The notes under the pieces are model-generated. The model did no database searches. It was not told the origin of the DNA and worked only from the letters and a program-made list of their open reading frames with translations. A DNA stretch of 53,123 nucleotides from Gemmataceae bacterium (GTDB lineage Bacteria > Planctomycetota > Planctomycetia > Gemmatales > Gemmataceae), in the NCBI GenBank assembly GCA_019748295.1, contig JAIEPT010000225.1, positions 1 to 53,123 on the forward strand. Direction: 5' to 3'. Numbering within the stretch: the first letter of the stretch is position 1; every line of letters begins with the position of its first letter. The position numbers and the translations under genes are program-made. Below, in pieces: positions 39,919 to 47,718 of this stretch.

Positions 39919-40842
39919 ATGTCGTTCCGACTGTTCATCTACTACTGTGCGTTGCTGGGCGGATGGGCCGGACTCGGCGGCTGGGCGCTGGGGCGCATGG
40001 CGGCACCGGCCGACGGCATGCTCCGCACCGGCGTTCGCGGCATGTGGCTCGGCCTCGCGGTCGCTTTCGGCGTCGGCCTGATCGACGCGGCCCAAAGCGT
40101 TGGATGGCGACGGATCGGCGCGATCCTGCTTCGGCTGCTCACCGCCATGGTCATCGGCGCGGTGGGCGGGTTCCTTGGCGGCTTGCTCGGAGCGGCCCTG
40201 CAAGAAGTGCATGGCTTCCTGTTCTTCATCGGCTGGACGCTGACGGGCCTGTTGGTCGGCGTTTCGATTGCGTTCTTCGACTTCCTCGCGGCGCTGATTT
40301 CCCGTAAGAATTTCTCCGGGGCGATGGGGAAGCTGGTCAAGTGCCTGATCGGCGGCGGTGTGGGCGGGTTGCTCGGCGGGTTGCTGGCATCGACTTTCAA
40401 CACCGTCTTCTACAACATGTTCGGCACGGGGCGTAGTCTGGAATCGTTTTGGACTCCGACGGTGGCCGGGTTCATCGCCGTCGGCGTGATGGTAGGCTTG
40501 CTGGTGGGACTGGCCCAGGTGATCCTCAAGGAAGCGTGGGTCAAAGTGGAAGCCGGCTTTCGTCCTGGGCGCGAAATGATTTTGGCGAAGGATCGCATTA
40601 GCATTGGCAGGGCCGAGGGGATGGACATCGCCTTATTCGGCGACCAGGGCGTGGAAAAGACGCATGCGTTCATCATCGCCGACGCGGGCCGTTATTTCGT
40701 GGAAGACGCAGGGACGCCGACGGGAACGTTCGTCAACGAACAGCGCGTCAACGGACGGGTCGCGCTGAAGTCGGAAGACATGATCAAGCTGGGAACGAAA
40801 AGCATGCTTCGCTTCTACGAGAAACAGAAGCGGAAAGATTGA
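39919..40842 (+). CDS. Multi-pass membrane protein with C-terminal FHA domain
   Basis: This 307-residue protein has about six TM helices in its first ~200 residues, glycine-rich (AVGGFLGGLLGAAL; GGGVGGLLGGLLAS). A cytoplasmic FHA domain covers ~220-300: ISIGRAEGMDIALFGDQGVE, KTHAFIIADAGRYFVEDAG and TPTGTFVNEQRVNG. FHA domains bind phospho-threonine; here the usual Arg and the Ser/His region (GRAEG; EKTHA) are present. Together with the kinase 80 bp downstream and the phosphatase after it, this suggests a membrane receptor of a phosphorylation circuit (inference). Confidence 0.88.
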   Translation: MSFRLFIYYCALLGGWAGLGGWALGRMAAPADGMLRTGVRGMWLGLAVAFGVGLIDAAQSVGWRRIGAILLRLLTAMVIGAVGGFLGGLLGAALQEVHGFLFFIGWTLTGLLVGVSIAFFDFLAALISRKNFSGAMGKLVKCLIGGGVGGLLGGLLASTFNTVFYNMFGTGRSLESFWTPTVAGFIAVGVMVGLLVGLAQVILKEAWVKVEAGFRPGREMILAKDRISIGRAEGMDIALFGDQGVEKTHAFIIADAGRYFVEDAGTPTGTFVNEQRVNGRVALKSEDMIKLGTKSMLRFYEKQKRKD

Positions 40843-40861
40843 CGCAAGATTGAGAAGCTCG

Positions 40862-40901
40862 TCTGGAACCCAGGAGCTCGCTACGCTCGCCCCTGGGCTT
40901 T
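40862..40901. repeat. R4 half copy
   Basis: A single arm, TCTGGAACCCAGGAGCTCGC through CTCGCCCCTGGGCTT, with a short internal palindrome (CCCAGGAGC/GCCCCTGGG). It lies between the FHA and kinase genes. Confidence 0.7.
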
Positions 40902-40922
40902 GAGGAACGGAAAAGAACTCTC

Positions 40923-42362
40923 ATGCCCTTGATCATCCGCTGTCCCAACGCCCAGTGCGCGAAATCGATGCAGGTGCCCGACAATGCCGCGGGCAAGAAG
41001 GTGGCGTGTCCCACCTGCAAGACGCCGTTCATCATCCCGGCGACCGCGGCGGCGCCCGCGACGACAGCGCCGGCGACCACCACCGCCTCGTCCCTTTCGT
41101 CGTCCTCGCCCAGCATCGAACTGAGCAACGGCAATCGAACGACGACCGCGAATACCAGTTCCTCAACGCCCACCGCATGTCCCGCCTGCGGATCGAAGCT
41201 GCTCGAAGGCGCCGTCGCCTGCATGGATTGCGGCTTCATGATCACGGCCGACACCGGCGCCGTGGAGACGGAAGGACCGCCGAACCTCTGCACCAATCCC
41301 GCGTGCGGCGTTGCCAATCCTCCGGGCGAACGAAACTGCCAACGCTGCGGCAATCCGCTCCCGATTGCAGGCGGTACCGTCCTCCATGGCCGCTATCGGC
41401 TCGACAAGCTACTCAAGATGGGCGGGTTCGGCGCGGTCTACAAGGCGACCGACACCAAGGCGAACAACCGCGAAGTCGCCATCAAGGACATGATCGGCAA
41501 CGATCCGCAGGAGTTCGCCATCCGGCTCAACTTCTTCCGCCGCGAGGCGGAGATTTTGCGGTCGCTGGAAATGGTGCCGATCGTGCCGCGAGTCTTCGAC
41601 TTCATTCATCAGGGCCAGACTGCCCATTTGGTGATGGAGTTCATCCGCGGCCGCGATTTGCTCGACATCATGGAGGCGAACAGCAACAAGCCGTTTCCGA
41701 TTCCGATGATCGTCGAATGGGGCAAAAGCGTGTGCGACGTGCTGCAGACGATGCATTCGCAGCATCCGCCGCTGATCCATCGCGATCTGAAGCCGGACAA
41801 CATCATGCTTCTGGAGGACAAGAAGTCGATCAAGATGATCGACTTCGGCACCGCTCGCGATTTGGGCCGATCCGTCAAGGAACGCATGGCGGGAAAAACG
41901 CGCGTCTACACGGAAGGGTACGCCCCGCCCGAGCAGATCGTCGGCAAGCCGGAAGCCCGCAGCGACCTGTTCTCGCTCGCCGCCACCATGTATCACCTGG
42001 CGACCGGGAAGGCTCCGGAAGGGTTTTACACCGCCAAGGAACTGGAAACGCAGTTGGCCGACCCGGCTTCGCCGATTCCGCAGCAACATCGCTGGTTCTA
42101 CGAGATGATCCGCATTAACTTGGCGGAAGACGTGAACGATCGGTATTTTTCCGCGAAGGAAATCCGGCACGACCTGGATCGCCAGCAGGTCACCAAGGAA
42201 GTGCCGTGTGCGAAGTGCAAGACGCCGAACCCGGTGCGTTCGCCCTATTGCGTAAAGTGCGCGGAATCCTTGACGGATCCGAGCGCTCCGTGTGCAATGT
42301 GCGGCAAGTTCAACCATATGGGATGCCGATTCTGCATTCATTGCGGCAATCGGCTGCGATAA
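40923..42362 (+). CDS. Ser/Thr protein kinase flanked by zinc ribbons
   Basis: This 479-residue soluble kinase is PknB-like. N-terminal zinc ribbons use CxxxxC and CxxC pairs (CPNAQC...CPTC; CPACG...CMDCG; CTNPAC...CQRCG). The kinase core spans ~155-420: glycine loop KMGGFGAVYKA, Lys188 (VAIKDM), Asp288 (HRDLKPDN) and Asp307 (DFGTAR), plus the activation-segment end EGYAPPEQ. All catalytic residues are intact. C-terminal zinc ribbons follow (CAKCK...CVKC; CAMCG...CIHCG). No TM helix. It is the middle gene of the FHA, kinase, phosphatase set. Ribbons on both sides probably bind partners. Confidence 0.93.
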   Translation: MPLIIRCPNAQCAKSMQVPDNAAGKKVACPTCKTPFIIPATAAAPATTAPATTTASSLSSSSPSIELSNGNRTTTANTSSSTPTACPACGSKLLEGAVACMDCGFMITADTGAVETEGPPNLCTNPACGVANPPGERNCQRCGNPLPIAGGTVLHGRYRLDKLLKMGGFGAVYKATDTKANNREVAIKDMIGNDPQEFAIRLNFFRREAEILRSLEMVPIVPRVFDFIHQGQTAHLVMEFIRGRDLLDIMEANSNKPFPIPMIVEWGKSVCDVLQTMHSQHPPLIHRDLKPDNIMLLEDKKSIKMIDFGTARDLGRSVKERMAGKTRVYTEGYAPPEQIVGKPEARSDLFSLAATMYHLATGKAPEGFYTAKELETQLADPASPIPQQHRWFYEMIRINLAEDVNDRYFSAKEIRHDLDRQQVTKEVPCAKCKTPNPVRSPYCVKCAESLTDPSAPCAMCGKFNHMGCRFCIHCGNRLR

Positions 42363-42371
42363 ACCATGAAC

Positions 42372-42476
42372 AAGCCCAGGGGCGACCGTAGGGAGCTCCT
42401 GGGTTCAGAGTGTCGGAAACGGCGCCGAGAATTCAGTCTGGAACCCAGGAGCTCCCTACGGTCGCCCCTGGGCTTT
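42372..42476. repeat. R4 inverted repeat, copy 2
   Basis: An almost perfect palindrome: left arm AAGCCCAGGGGCGACCGTAG, then GGAGCTCCTGGGTTC; right arm is the reverse complement. It sits between the kinase and the pseudokinase-PP2C genes, so the unit is transcribed through it or split by it. Confidence 0.9.
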
Positions 42477-42497
42477 CATGCTCTTCAGGACATGACC

Positions 42498-44891
42498 ATG
42501 AACGAATCGAAGACGCCGAAAGCGGGCGGGCTGTGGGGCCGAATGTTCGGCATGCAGGCGGAAACGCCGCAACAGGCGACGCCTGTCGCCGAATCCGTTC
42601 CGGTTGCCGAGTCGATTGCCGCGGAAGCGGTTGGCGTCGAAAAGGCTTTGGTCGTGGAGGTTGCCGAAGCCGTTCCCGAGGCGGAAAGCAATCACGCCGA
42701 CGCGACGATTACCGAAGCGGATGCCGTCGAGGTTGCCGCCCCTATCGATGAACTGACGGCCGAGGAACTGACGGCCGAGGAACTGACGGCCGAGGATGTC
42801 GCGGTCGAAGTTTTCCCTGCCGAGACCCTGGGTGCCGCTCCCGTTCCCCTTGCCGTCGATTCGGCGGTTCCGGTTTTGCAGGCGATACCGGTCGCGCCGG
42901 CTGTTCCGCCGATCGCGGAAACGCGACCTACGTCCACGGCACTTGCTCCCTGTGCGGCCTGCGGGGCGACGCGCAAGCCGGGTCAAGCTTACTGCGACGA
43001 CTGCGGCTACTTGTTCCCGAACGACGGGAAAATCGCCGCTCCGATGGCCGCTGCGGGCTTGGTCTCGGTTGGTTCTGCCGTCTCCGCGCCGTCGAATCCC
43101 TCTCCCACCGTTGCTCCTCGGGCCGCTGCCATGTCGCAAGCTACGCCGACTCGCGTCCGCAACCATCGCTTCGAGATCGGCGGCATGATCGCCGCCGAAC
43201 GCAACGGCATTCGCCGGCATCGCGGCCTCGACCACGCTTCGGGCAAGCCGGTCCCCGTGGTGATCGTTGCGGCTCCCGTCGTCGCGGTTGCCGCCGTGGA
43301 GGAGCCGATCGCGGTGGCCGAAGCCGTGGACGACGACATCGTGCCCAGCTTCGATTTCGATATGCCTGGGGCGACGCCCGTTGCTCAAGCGGTTGTCGGC
43401 GGCGAGGCCGGCGCGGCTTGGCCCAGCCTCTCCTGGGAACGGCAACTGCTCGAAGGGGCGCGGAATCCGGCTTTGCCGACCGTCGTCGATTCGTTCATCG
43501 AAAACGACGTCGAATATCTCGTCGAAACCGCCCCCGCGGGCCGCAACATCTGGGACGCGTGGGACGACATTGATTCGACCAGCAACGATCGCTACACCTG
43601 GCTGCAGCAGATCGTGCAGGGGCTGGATGCCGTCCACCAGGGCGGGGCAATCTTCGACGGCCTCACGCCGGACATGCTCTCGGTGACCGACGCCGGGCAG
43701 GCTTACATCAGCGATCTCTCCGGCCTTCTGCCGGTTCCGGTTCCGCCCGGCGCCCAGATTCAAGCTTCGCTCTTCACGGCTCCCGAACTCATTCTCGCGC
43801 CGCATACTGCCGACGCGCGGGCCGACATGTATAGCTTCGGTGCGATTCTCTACTCGCTCGAATACTTGCATCACCCGCTTGAAGAGAAGGATTTCGAACG
43901 GCAATTCCAGCCGCGGCAAATCACCGACCGCTTCCCCGACGTCCATCCGCTTTTCCTACGGCTCATCAACAAGACGTTCGTCCGCGAAATCTTCACCCGC
44001 TTTCCCACCGATGAAGGCACGAAGACCGACCCCACGGGCTTCAAGGAACTGCACTATACCCTCGGCGTTTGCCGTAAGGCGTTCGACACGGTGCGTCTCG
44101 ATATTGCATGCTGGACCACGACCGGCATGATCCGCACGGGGAACGAAGACGCCTTCACCGTGCTTCATGGCGCCGATTCGAGGCAGGACGAACTCGTCGA
44201 ATATGCGATGGTGCTCCTTGCCGACGGCATGGGCGGCTACGACGCGGGCGAAGTGGCGGCGGCGATGGCGATGAACGAACTGCGGAAATACTTCCTGCAA
44301 CAGCCGATGTTCGCAGGCCTCACCGGGGGCACGCCGCCGGAGAAGGTCGATCCGCAGGCATACATGAAAACGATCGATGCCGCGCTGCGGTATGCGAACA
44401 AAGAAGTGTTCACCGCGTCGCGCACGCCGGGCAAAGGCAAACGCGGCATGGGTTGCACCGCCCAAGCCGTCTACGTCGATAACCGCCATGTGATCGTCGG
44501 CCACGTCGGCGATAGCCGCACGTATCACATCCACCGCGGCCGGCTGATTCAACTCACCCGCGATCAGACGCTGGTCAACCGCCTCGTCGAATTGCGGCAA
44601 CTGACCGAGGCCGAAGCGGAAAACCACCCGCGCAAGAACGAACTGCAGCAAGCCATCGGCGGCCAACCCGACGTGGTCCCTGGCGTGCATCACGGCACGC
44701 TGCAACGCGGCGACTGGGTTCTGGTTTGCTCCGACGGCCTCACGAACCACATCAGCAACAAAGAGTTGGAGCAGATGCTGACGCGCGAAACCAGCAACAG
44801 CGCTGAAGAAGCCGCCCGCCGACTGCTCAACCTGTGCAACCTCCGCGGCGCCACCGACAACGCCACCATCGTCGTGATCCGCGCTTCCTAG
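42498..44891 (+). CDS. Pseudokinase-PP2C phosphatase fusion with zinc ribbon
   Basis: This 797-residue protein has an acidic, Ala/Val-rich N-terminus with a 3x ELTAE repeat, and a zinc ribbon near 152-173 (CAACG...YCDDCG). A kinase-like domain at ~307-530 lacks the glycine loop, has no VAIK Lys, replaces HRD by FDGLTPD and DFG by SDLSG, but keeps FTAPELI and a DMYSFGAILYSLEY helix, so it is a pseudokinase. A C-terminal PP2C phosphatase at ~540-797 is intact: TGNEDAF, ADGMGGYDAGEVAA, GHVGDSRTYHI, SDGLTNHI and TDNATIVV. It probably reverses the upstream kinase (inference). The ATG at 42498 fits AGGA at 42487-42490; 42492 is too close. Confidence 0.9.
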   Translation: MNESKTPKAGGLWGRMFGMQAETPQQATPVAESVPVAESIAAEAVGVEKALVVEVAEAVPEAESNHADATITEADAVEVAAPIDELTAEELTAEELTAEDVAVEVFPAETLGAAPVPLAVDSAVPVLQAIPVAPAVPPIAETRPTSTALAPCAACGATRKPGQAYCDDCGYLFPNDGKIAAPMAAAGLVSVGSAVSAPSNPSPTVAPRAAAMSQATPTRVRNHRFEIGGMIAAERNGIRRHRGLDHASGKPVPVVIVAAPVVAVAAVEEPIAVAEAVDDDIVPSFDFDMPGATPVAQAVVGGEAGAAWPSLSWERQLLEGARNPALPTVVDSFIENDVEYLVETAPAGRNIWDAWDDIDSTSNDRYTWLQQIVQGLDAVHQGGAIFDGLTPDMLSVTDAGQAYISDLSGLLPVPVPPGAQIQASLFTAPELILAPHTADARADMYSFGAILYSLEYLHHPLEEKDFERQFQPRQITDRFPDVHPLFLRLINKTFVREIFTRFPTDEGTKTDPTGFKELHYTLGVCRKAFDTVRLDIACWTTTGMIRTGNEDAFTVLHGADSRQDELVEYAMVLLADGMGGYDAGEVAAAMAMNELRKYFLQQPMFAGLTGGTPPEKVDPQAYMKTIDAALRYANKEVFTASRTPGKGKRGMGCTAQAVYVDNRHVIVGHVGDSRTYHIHRGRLIQLTRDQTLVNRLVELRQLTEAEAENHPRKNELQQAIGGQPDVVPGVHHGTLQRGDWVLVCSDGLTNHISNKELEQMLTRETSNSAEEAARRLLNLCNLRGATDNATIVVIRAS
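42750..42794 (+). repeat. In-frame 15-bp tandem repeat (ELTAE x3)
   Basis: Unit GAACTGACGGCCGAG three times in perfect tandem within the acidic linker of the pseudokinase-PP2C gene. Slippage in copy number is expected. Confidence 0.9.
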
Positions 44892-44912
44892 CCGCGCCCG
44901 TCCGCCGCTTTA

Positions 44913-45500
44913 GGCGAGCGGCAGGAGCTAAATCAGCGTGCGCAAATCGGCAGCGGGTTAGCGGCCTGTTGAATAAGAGCATCGCGATTCCGATCAAAAC
45001 ATGCCAGTCGCCCGCACTAGCCCGAAGCGTCAGCGAGGGTCGACGTGAAATTCCTCGCTGACGCTTCGGGTTGGTGCGAAAGGTGCTGCTGCGAAATCGC
45101 GCACGCTGATTTTGTCTCCCTTCCTCTCCCTCTCCCTCCGCGTTGAGATCGGCGGCGATGCAAGGTCAGTCCGCCGTGGAAACAAGTTTATCGAACTTGT
45201 CTGAGATCGCTTCGAATATCAATCCGACAAGTTAATAAACTTGTCGCCACGAACGACGAGATTAGTCCTCACGCTCCGCGCGAGGTCAGCGACGATGCAA
45301 GGCCAGACCGCCGTGGAAACAAGTCGATCCAACTTGTTCGAAACCTCTCCCAAAACCAATCCGACAAGTTGGATAAACTTGTCGTCACGGAAGGCAAGCG
45401 GCTGTCTGACAACACATCGCCGCTGAACTCACGCGAAGCGTGAGGACTACTCTTCCTCTCCCGGAGGGAGAGGGAGGTAGACTCGCTCCTGCCGCTCGCC
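44913..45500. repeat. Composite nested repeat (R7 outer, with R8, R6 and two R5 units)
   Basis: The outer arms are GGCGAGCGGCAGGAGC and its inverse, ending CTCCTGCCGCTCGCC. Inside: an R8 unit (45014-45077), a partial R6 left arm plus R5 copy d (45176-45250), and a full R6 (45264-45448) holding R5 copy e (45313-45388). The whole 609-bp gap between the PP2C gene and the STAND gene is repeat; I see no gene in it. The right end abuts the stop codon of the STAND gene. Confidence 0.85.
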
Positions 45501-47564
45501 TTACGGGCGAGCGAGGCCGAACAGGCCCCATTCGTTCCGCTGTGGGCTGGTGTCGCTGCCGAGTGCGTCCTGCGCGTCAAGCAGCAGCGGCTTCATGTCG
45601 AATCGCGTCGCCAACTCGGCGGCACTTTCCAAGATCGATGCCGATTCCGCCGCGCTGCCGGCGCGGCCAAGCAGGTTGCCGTAGCTGAGCCGAACGAGCG
45701 TTCGCTCGAAGGGGAGGCCGGCCTGGTCGTAGGCGTCCATCAGCGAACGGAATTCCTGGTCCAACCCTTCAGCATCGGGTTGCAGAATCCGTTTCCAATC
45801 GGCCGCCATTCGGCGTCGGGCCAGCGTCGTCCACTGGTTCTCGCCTTCGAGCGGACGCTGATACAGCAGGCTGCTTAGATCGATCGCTTCAAGCCGTTTT
45901 AAGCGAAGCAATGCTTCGAAGATGTGAACCCACTCGTAGACGTCGATGGGAAAGGCGGAAAGGGCAAGGGCGAGCGACTCGTCGCGACGGCCCAGCATCG
46001 CGAGGCCGTGAGCGCGATACGAATGCCACAGCATCTGCCAGGGATGCACCACATGGGCCACGTCGAGGAAGGGTTGCAACTCGCCGAGGGCAAGCAGGGC
46101 GTCGCCGCGGAGAGCGGCGTCCACGTGGGGATACGCATCGATCGCGTCGCGAAACTGCCCAAGCATCTCGAAGCAAATCGCCAGACTGCGCCGTCGACCG
46201 AAGCCTGCCCAGAGCGGCGGATGCCGCCAATCGCGGTTGGGGAAAAACCGTAGCAGCAAATCGCGCTCGAAGGCGGGGGCGAGGAAGCGGTGCTTCGGAT
46301 TGTCGAGAGCTCGCAGCGTGCTGTCCGCCTCGTTCCACAATTCGGCATCGCAGTAGGCGTGGAACAACTCTACTTCCTCGCGTGCTTCCTGGAGATTCGC
46401 CGGCGGCTGACGGTCGGGTCTGCCCCGCAGAAAACCTGCACGGGATTCGGCGCTTTCGTCCAACACATCGTCGAACCCGCGACGAACGAGCGGGTGAGCA
46501 TCGAGCACGACGGTCGGATCGTCGGCGTTTGCCGTCAGCGACAGGCCGACGCGTTCCAGAAGCCGCAAAGCAACGAGGCAATCGATCTGGGCGGCAAGCC
46601 ATCCGGCAGGTCGCTCGCCGAAGGGCGTGTAGGTTCGATGGCGTGCCTCGTGCAGGAATCGCCGCGTCGGCTCGCTGGCGAGATACTGGAGCAGCATTTG
46701 CTGGCGCGGCGGCTGTCGAAACGCGGTGGCGAGGGCCAGGATGTCCTGCGATTCGGCAGGCAGCGTTCGGCGAAAGGCGGTGAGGACTCGAAGCACGTGA
46801 GCCTCTTCGTCGCTCACGCCCGCCTCATCGATGTTGGGGGCCTCGACATGCTTCGCCGCTTCGCCGCAGTGGTACGCCGCCAGCCAGGCGCCCAGAAGTT
46901 CGACGGCTTTCGCGTGCAGGCCCGCCGTCGCCGCGGCCGCATCAAGTTCGGCATCGCTGCCGTGAACGCCCATTCCTTGCAGCAGCCCACGCGCACTTGC
47001 TGGATCAAGCGTGCTGAGCGAGACCAGTCGGCAATGCCGACGATTCGCCAGCATGGGCATCTCGAATCGCGACGTGAGAATCACCAAGCCCGGCATGCGT
47101 TCGGATGCAAGCTCTTCGACCAACCGCCCCAATTCCGGATGCAGAAATCGGCCGAACCATTCGCCATGCTCGTGCTGGACGACCTCGGCGCCGTCAAGAA
47201 TGATCGCCCACCGCTCGCTGCGAAGCCGAGGCAGCAACTTGTCCACGCACCAGCTCGCGGACACGTCCGGCGGCGAATCCTGTCCTTCCGCATACGCCAG
47301 CAGATGGCGCAAGCAAAGGTCGCTGTCCTTGCCGCGATAAAAGCTCCAGAGGAAGAGGCCATCGATCTGGGCCAAGTCTCCGGTGAGGCCCTCGAGCCAG
47401 TGCTGCATGATGGCGGTCTTGCCCTGTCCGCCAGGACCGATCATGGCGGCAACGCTGACGTCGCCGCCATGCAGGGCATCGTCGAGAAGACGCAGCTCCG
47501 CCTCACGGCCAAAGAAGCGGGCAGGGTGCGAAGTGCAGTGATGAATCGCGGGAGGTCGGGGCAT
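45501..47564 (-). CDS. STAND-type NTPase with helical-repeat C-terminus
   Basis: This 687-residue protein begins with a short conserved lead FFGREAELRLLDDALHG. The P-loop is IGPGGQGKTAIM with Lys49, Walker B is WAIILDGAEVVQ, and LVILTSRFEMPML has the sensor Arg pattern of AP-ATPase/NACHT-like STAND proteins. A winged-helix-like region follows, then TPR-like helices (AYCDAELWNEADSTLRALDN; MLGQFRDAIDAYPHVD). STAND proteins are nucleotide-driven switches in signalling or anti-phage defence. No effector domain such as nuclease or TIR is seen, so the output is unknown. The ATG at 47564 excludes an extension into the R3 repeat. Confidence 0.85.
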   Translation of the reverse strand: MPRPPAIHHCTSHPARFFGREAELRLLDDALHGGDVSVAAMIGPGGQGKTAIMQHWLEGLTGDLAQIDGLFLWSFYRGKDSDLCLRHLLAYAEGQDSPPDVSASWCVDKLLPRLRSERWAIILDGAEVVQHEHGEWFGRFLHPELGRLVEELASERMPGLVILTSRFEMPMLANRRHCRLVSLSTLDPASARGLLQGMGVHGSDAELDAAAATAGLHAKAVELLGAWLAAYHCGEAAKHVEAPNIDEAGVSDEEAHVLRVLTAFRRTLPAESQDILALATAFRQPPRQQMLLQYLASEPTRRFLHEARHRTYTPFGERPAGWLAAQIDCLVALRLLERVGLSLTANADDPTVVLDAHPLVRRGFDDVLDESAESRAGFLRGRPDRQPPANLQEAREEVELFHAYCDAELWNEADSTLRALDNPKHRFLAPAFERDLLLRFFPNRDWRHPPLWAGFGRRRSLAICFEMLGQFRDAIDAYPHVDAALRGDALLALGELQPFLDVAHVVHPWQMLWHSYRAHGLAMLGRRDESLALALSAFPIDVYEWVHIFEALLRLKRLEAIDLSSLLYQRPLEGENQWTTLARRRMAADWKRILQPDAEGLDQEFRSLMDAYDQAGLPFERTLVRLSYGNLLGRAGSAAESASILESAAELATRFDMKPLLLDAQDALGSDTSPQRNEWGLFGLARP

Positions 47565-47600
47565 GGAACAAGTGTATGAACGCGCCTCGATGCAGCACTC

Positions 47601-47704
47601 TTCTATGTAGCCCTCTCGCTCCGCGAGAGGTAAGCGGCAGCGAAGCTTGCAACGGCACGGCAATCAGCCGCTTACCTCTCGCGGAGCGAGAGGGCTACAT
47701 AGAA
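47601..47704. repeat. R3 inverted repeat, short copy
   Basis: A ~40-bp stem: TTCTATGTAGCCCTCTCGCT through GCGAGAGGTAAGCGGCAGCG and its inverse. It lies between the STAND gene start and the DUF1501 stop codon. It lacks the outer CCCGAGCGCCAGCG arms of the copy at 39009. Confidence 0.9.
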
Positions 47705-47718
47705 GACGGCCTACCTTG

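Noticed and set aside
40923..44891. The kinase-phosphatase set as a type VI secretion regulator
   Set aside because: No Tss, VgrG, Hcp or PAAR gene lies in the window, so the link would rest on analogy alone.
45501..47564. Assigning the STAND protein to a named anti-phage family such as Avs
   Set aside because: The NTPase is clear, but no effector domain or diagnostic sensor sequence is seen, so a named system cannot be supported.
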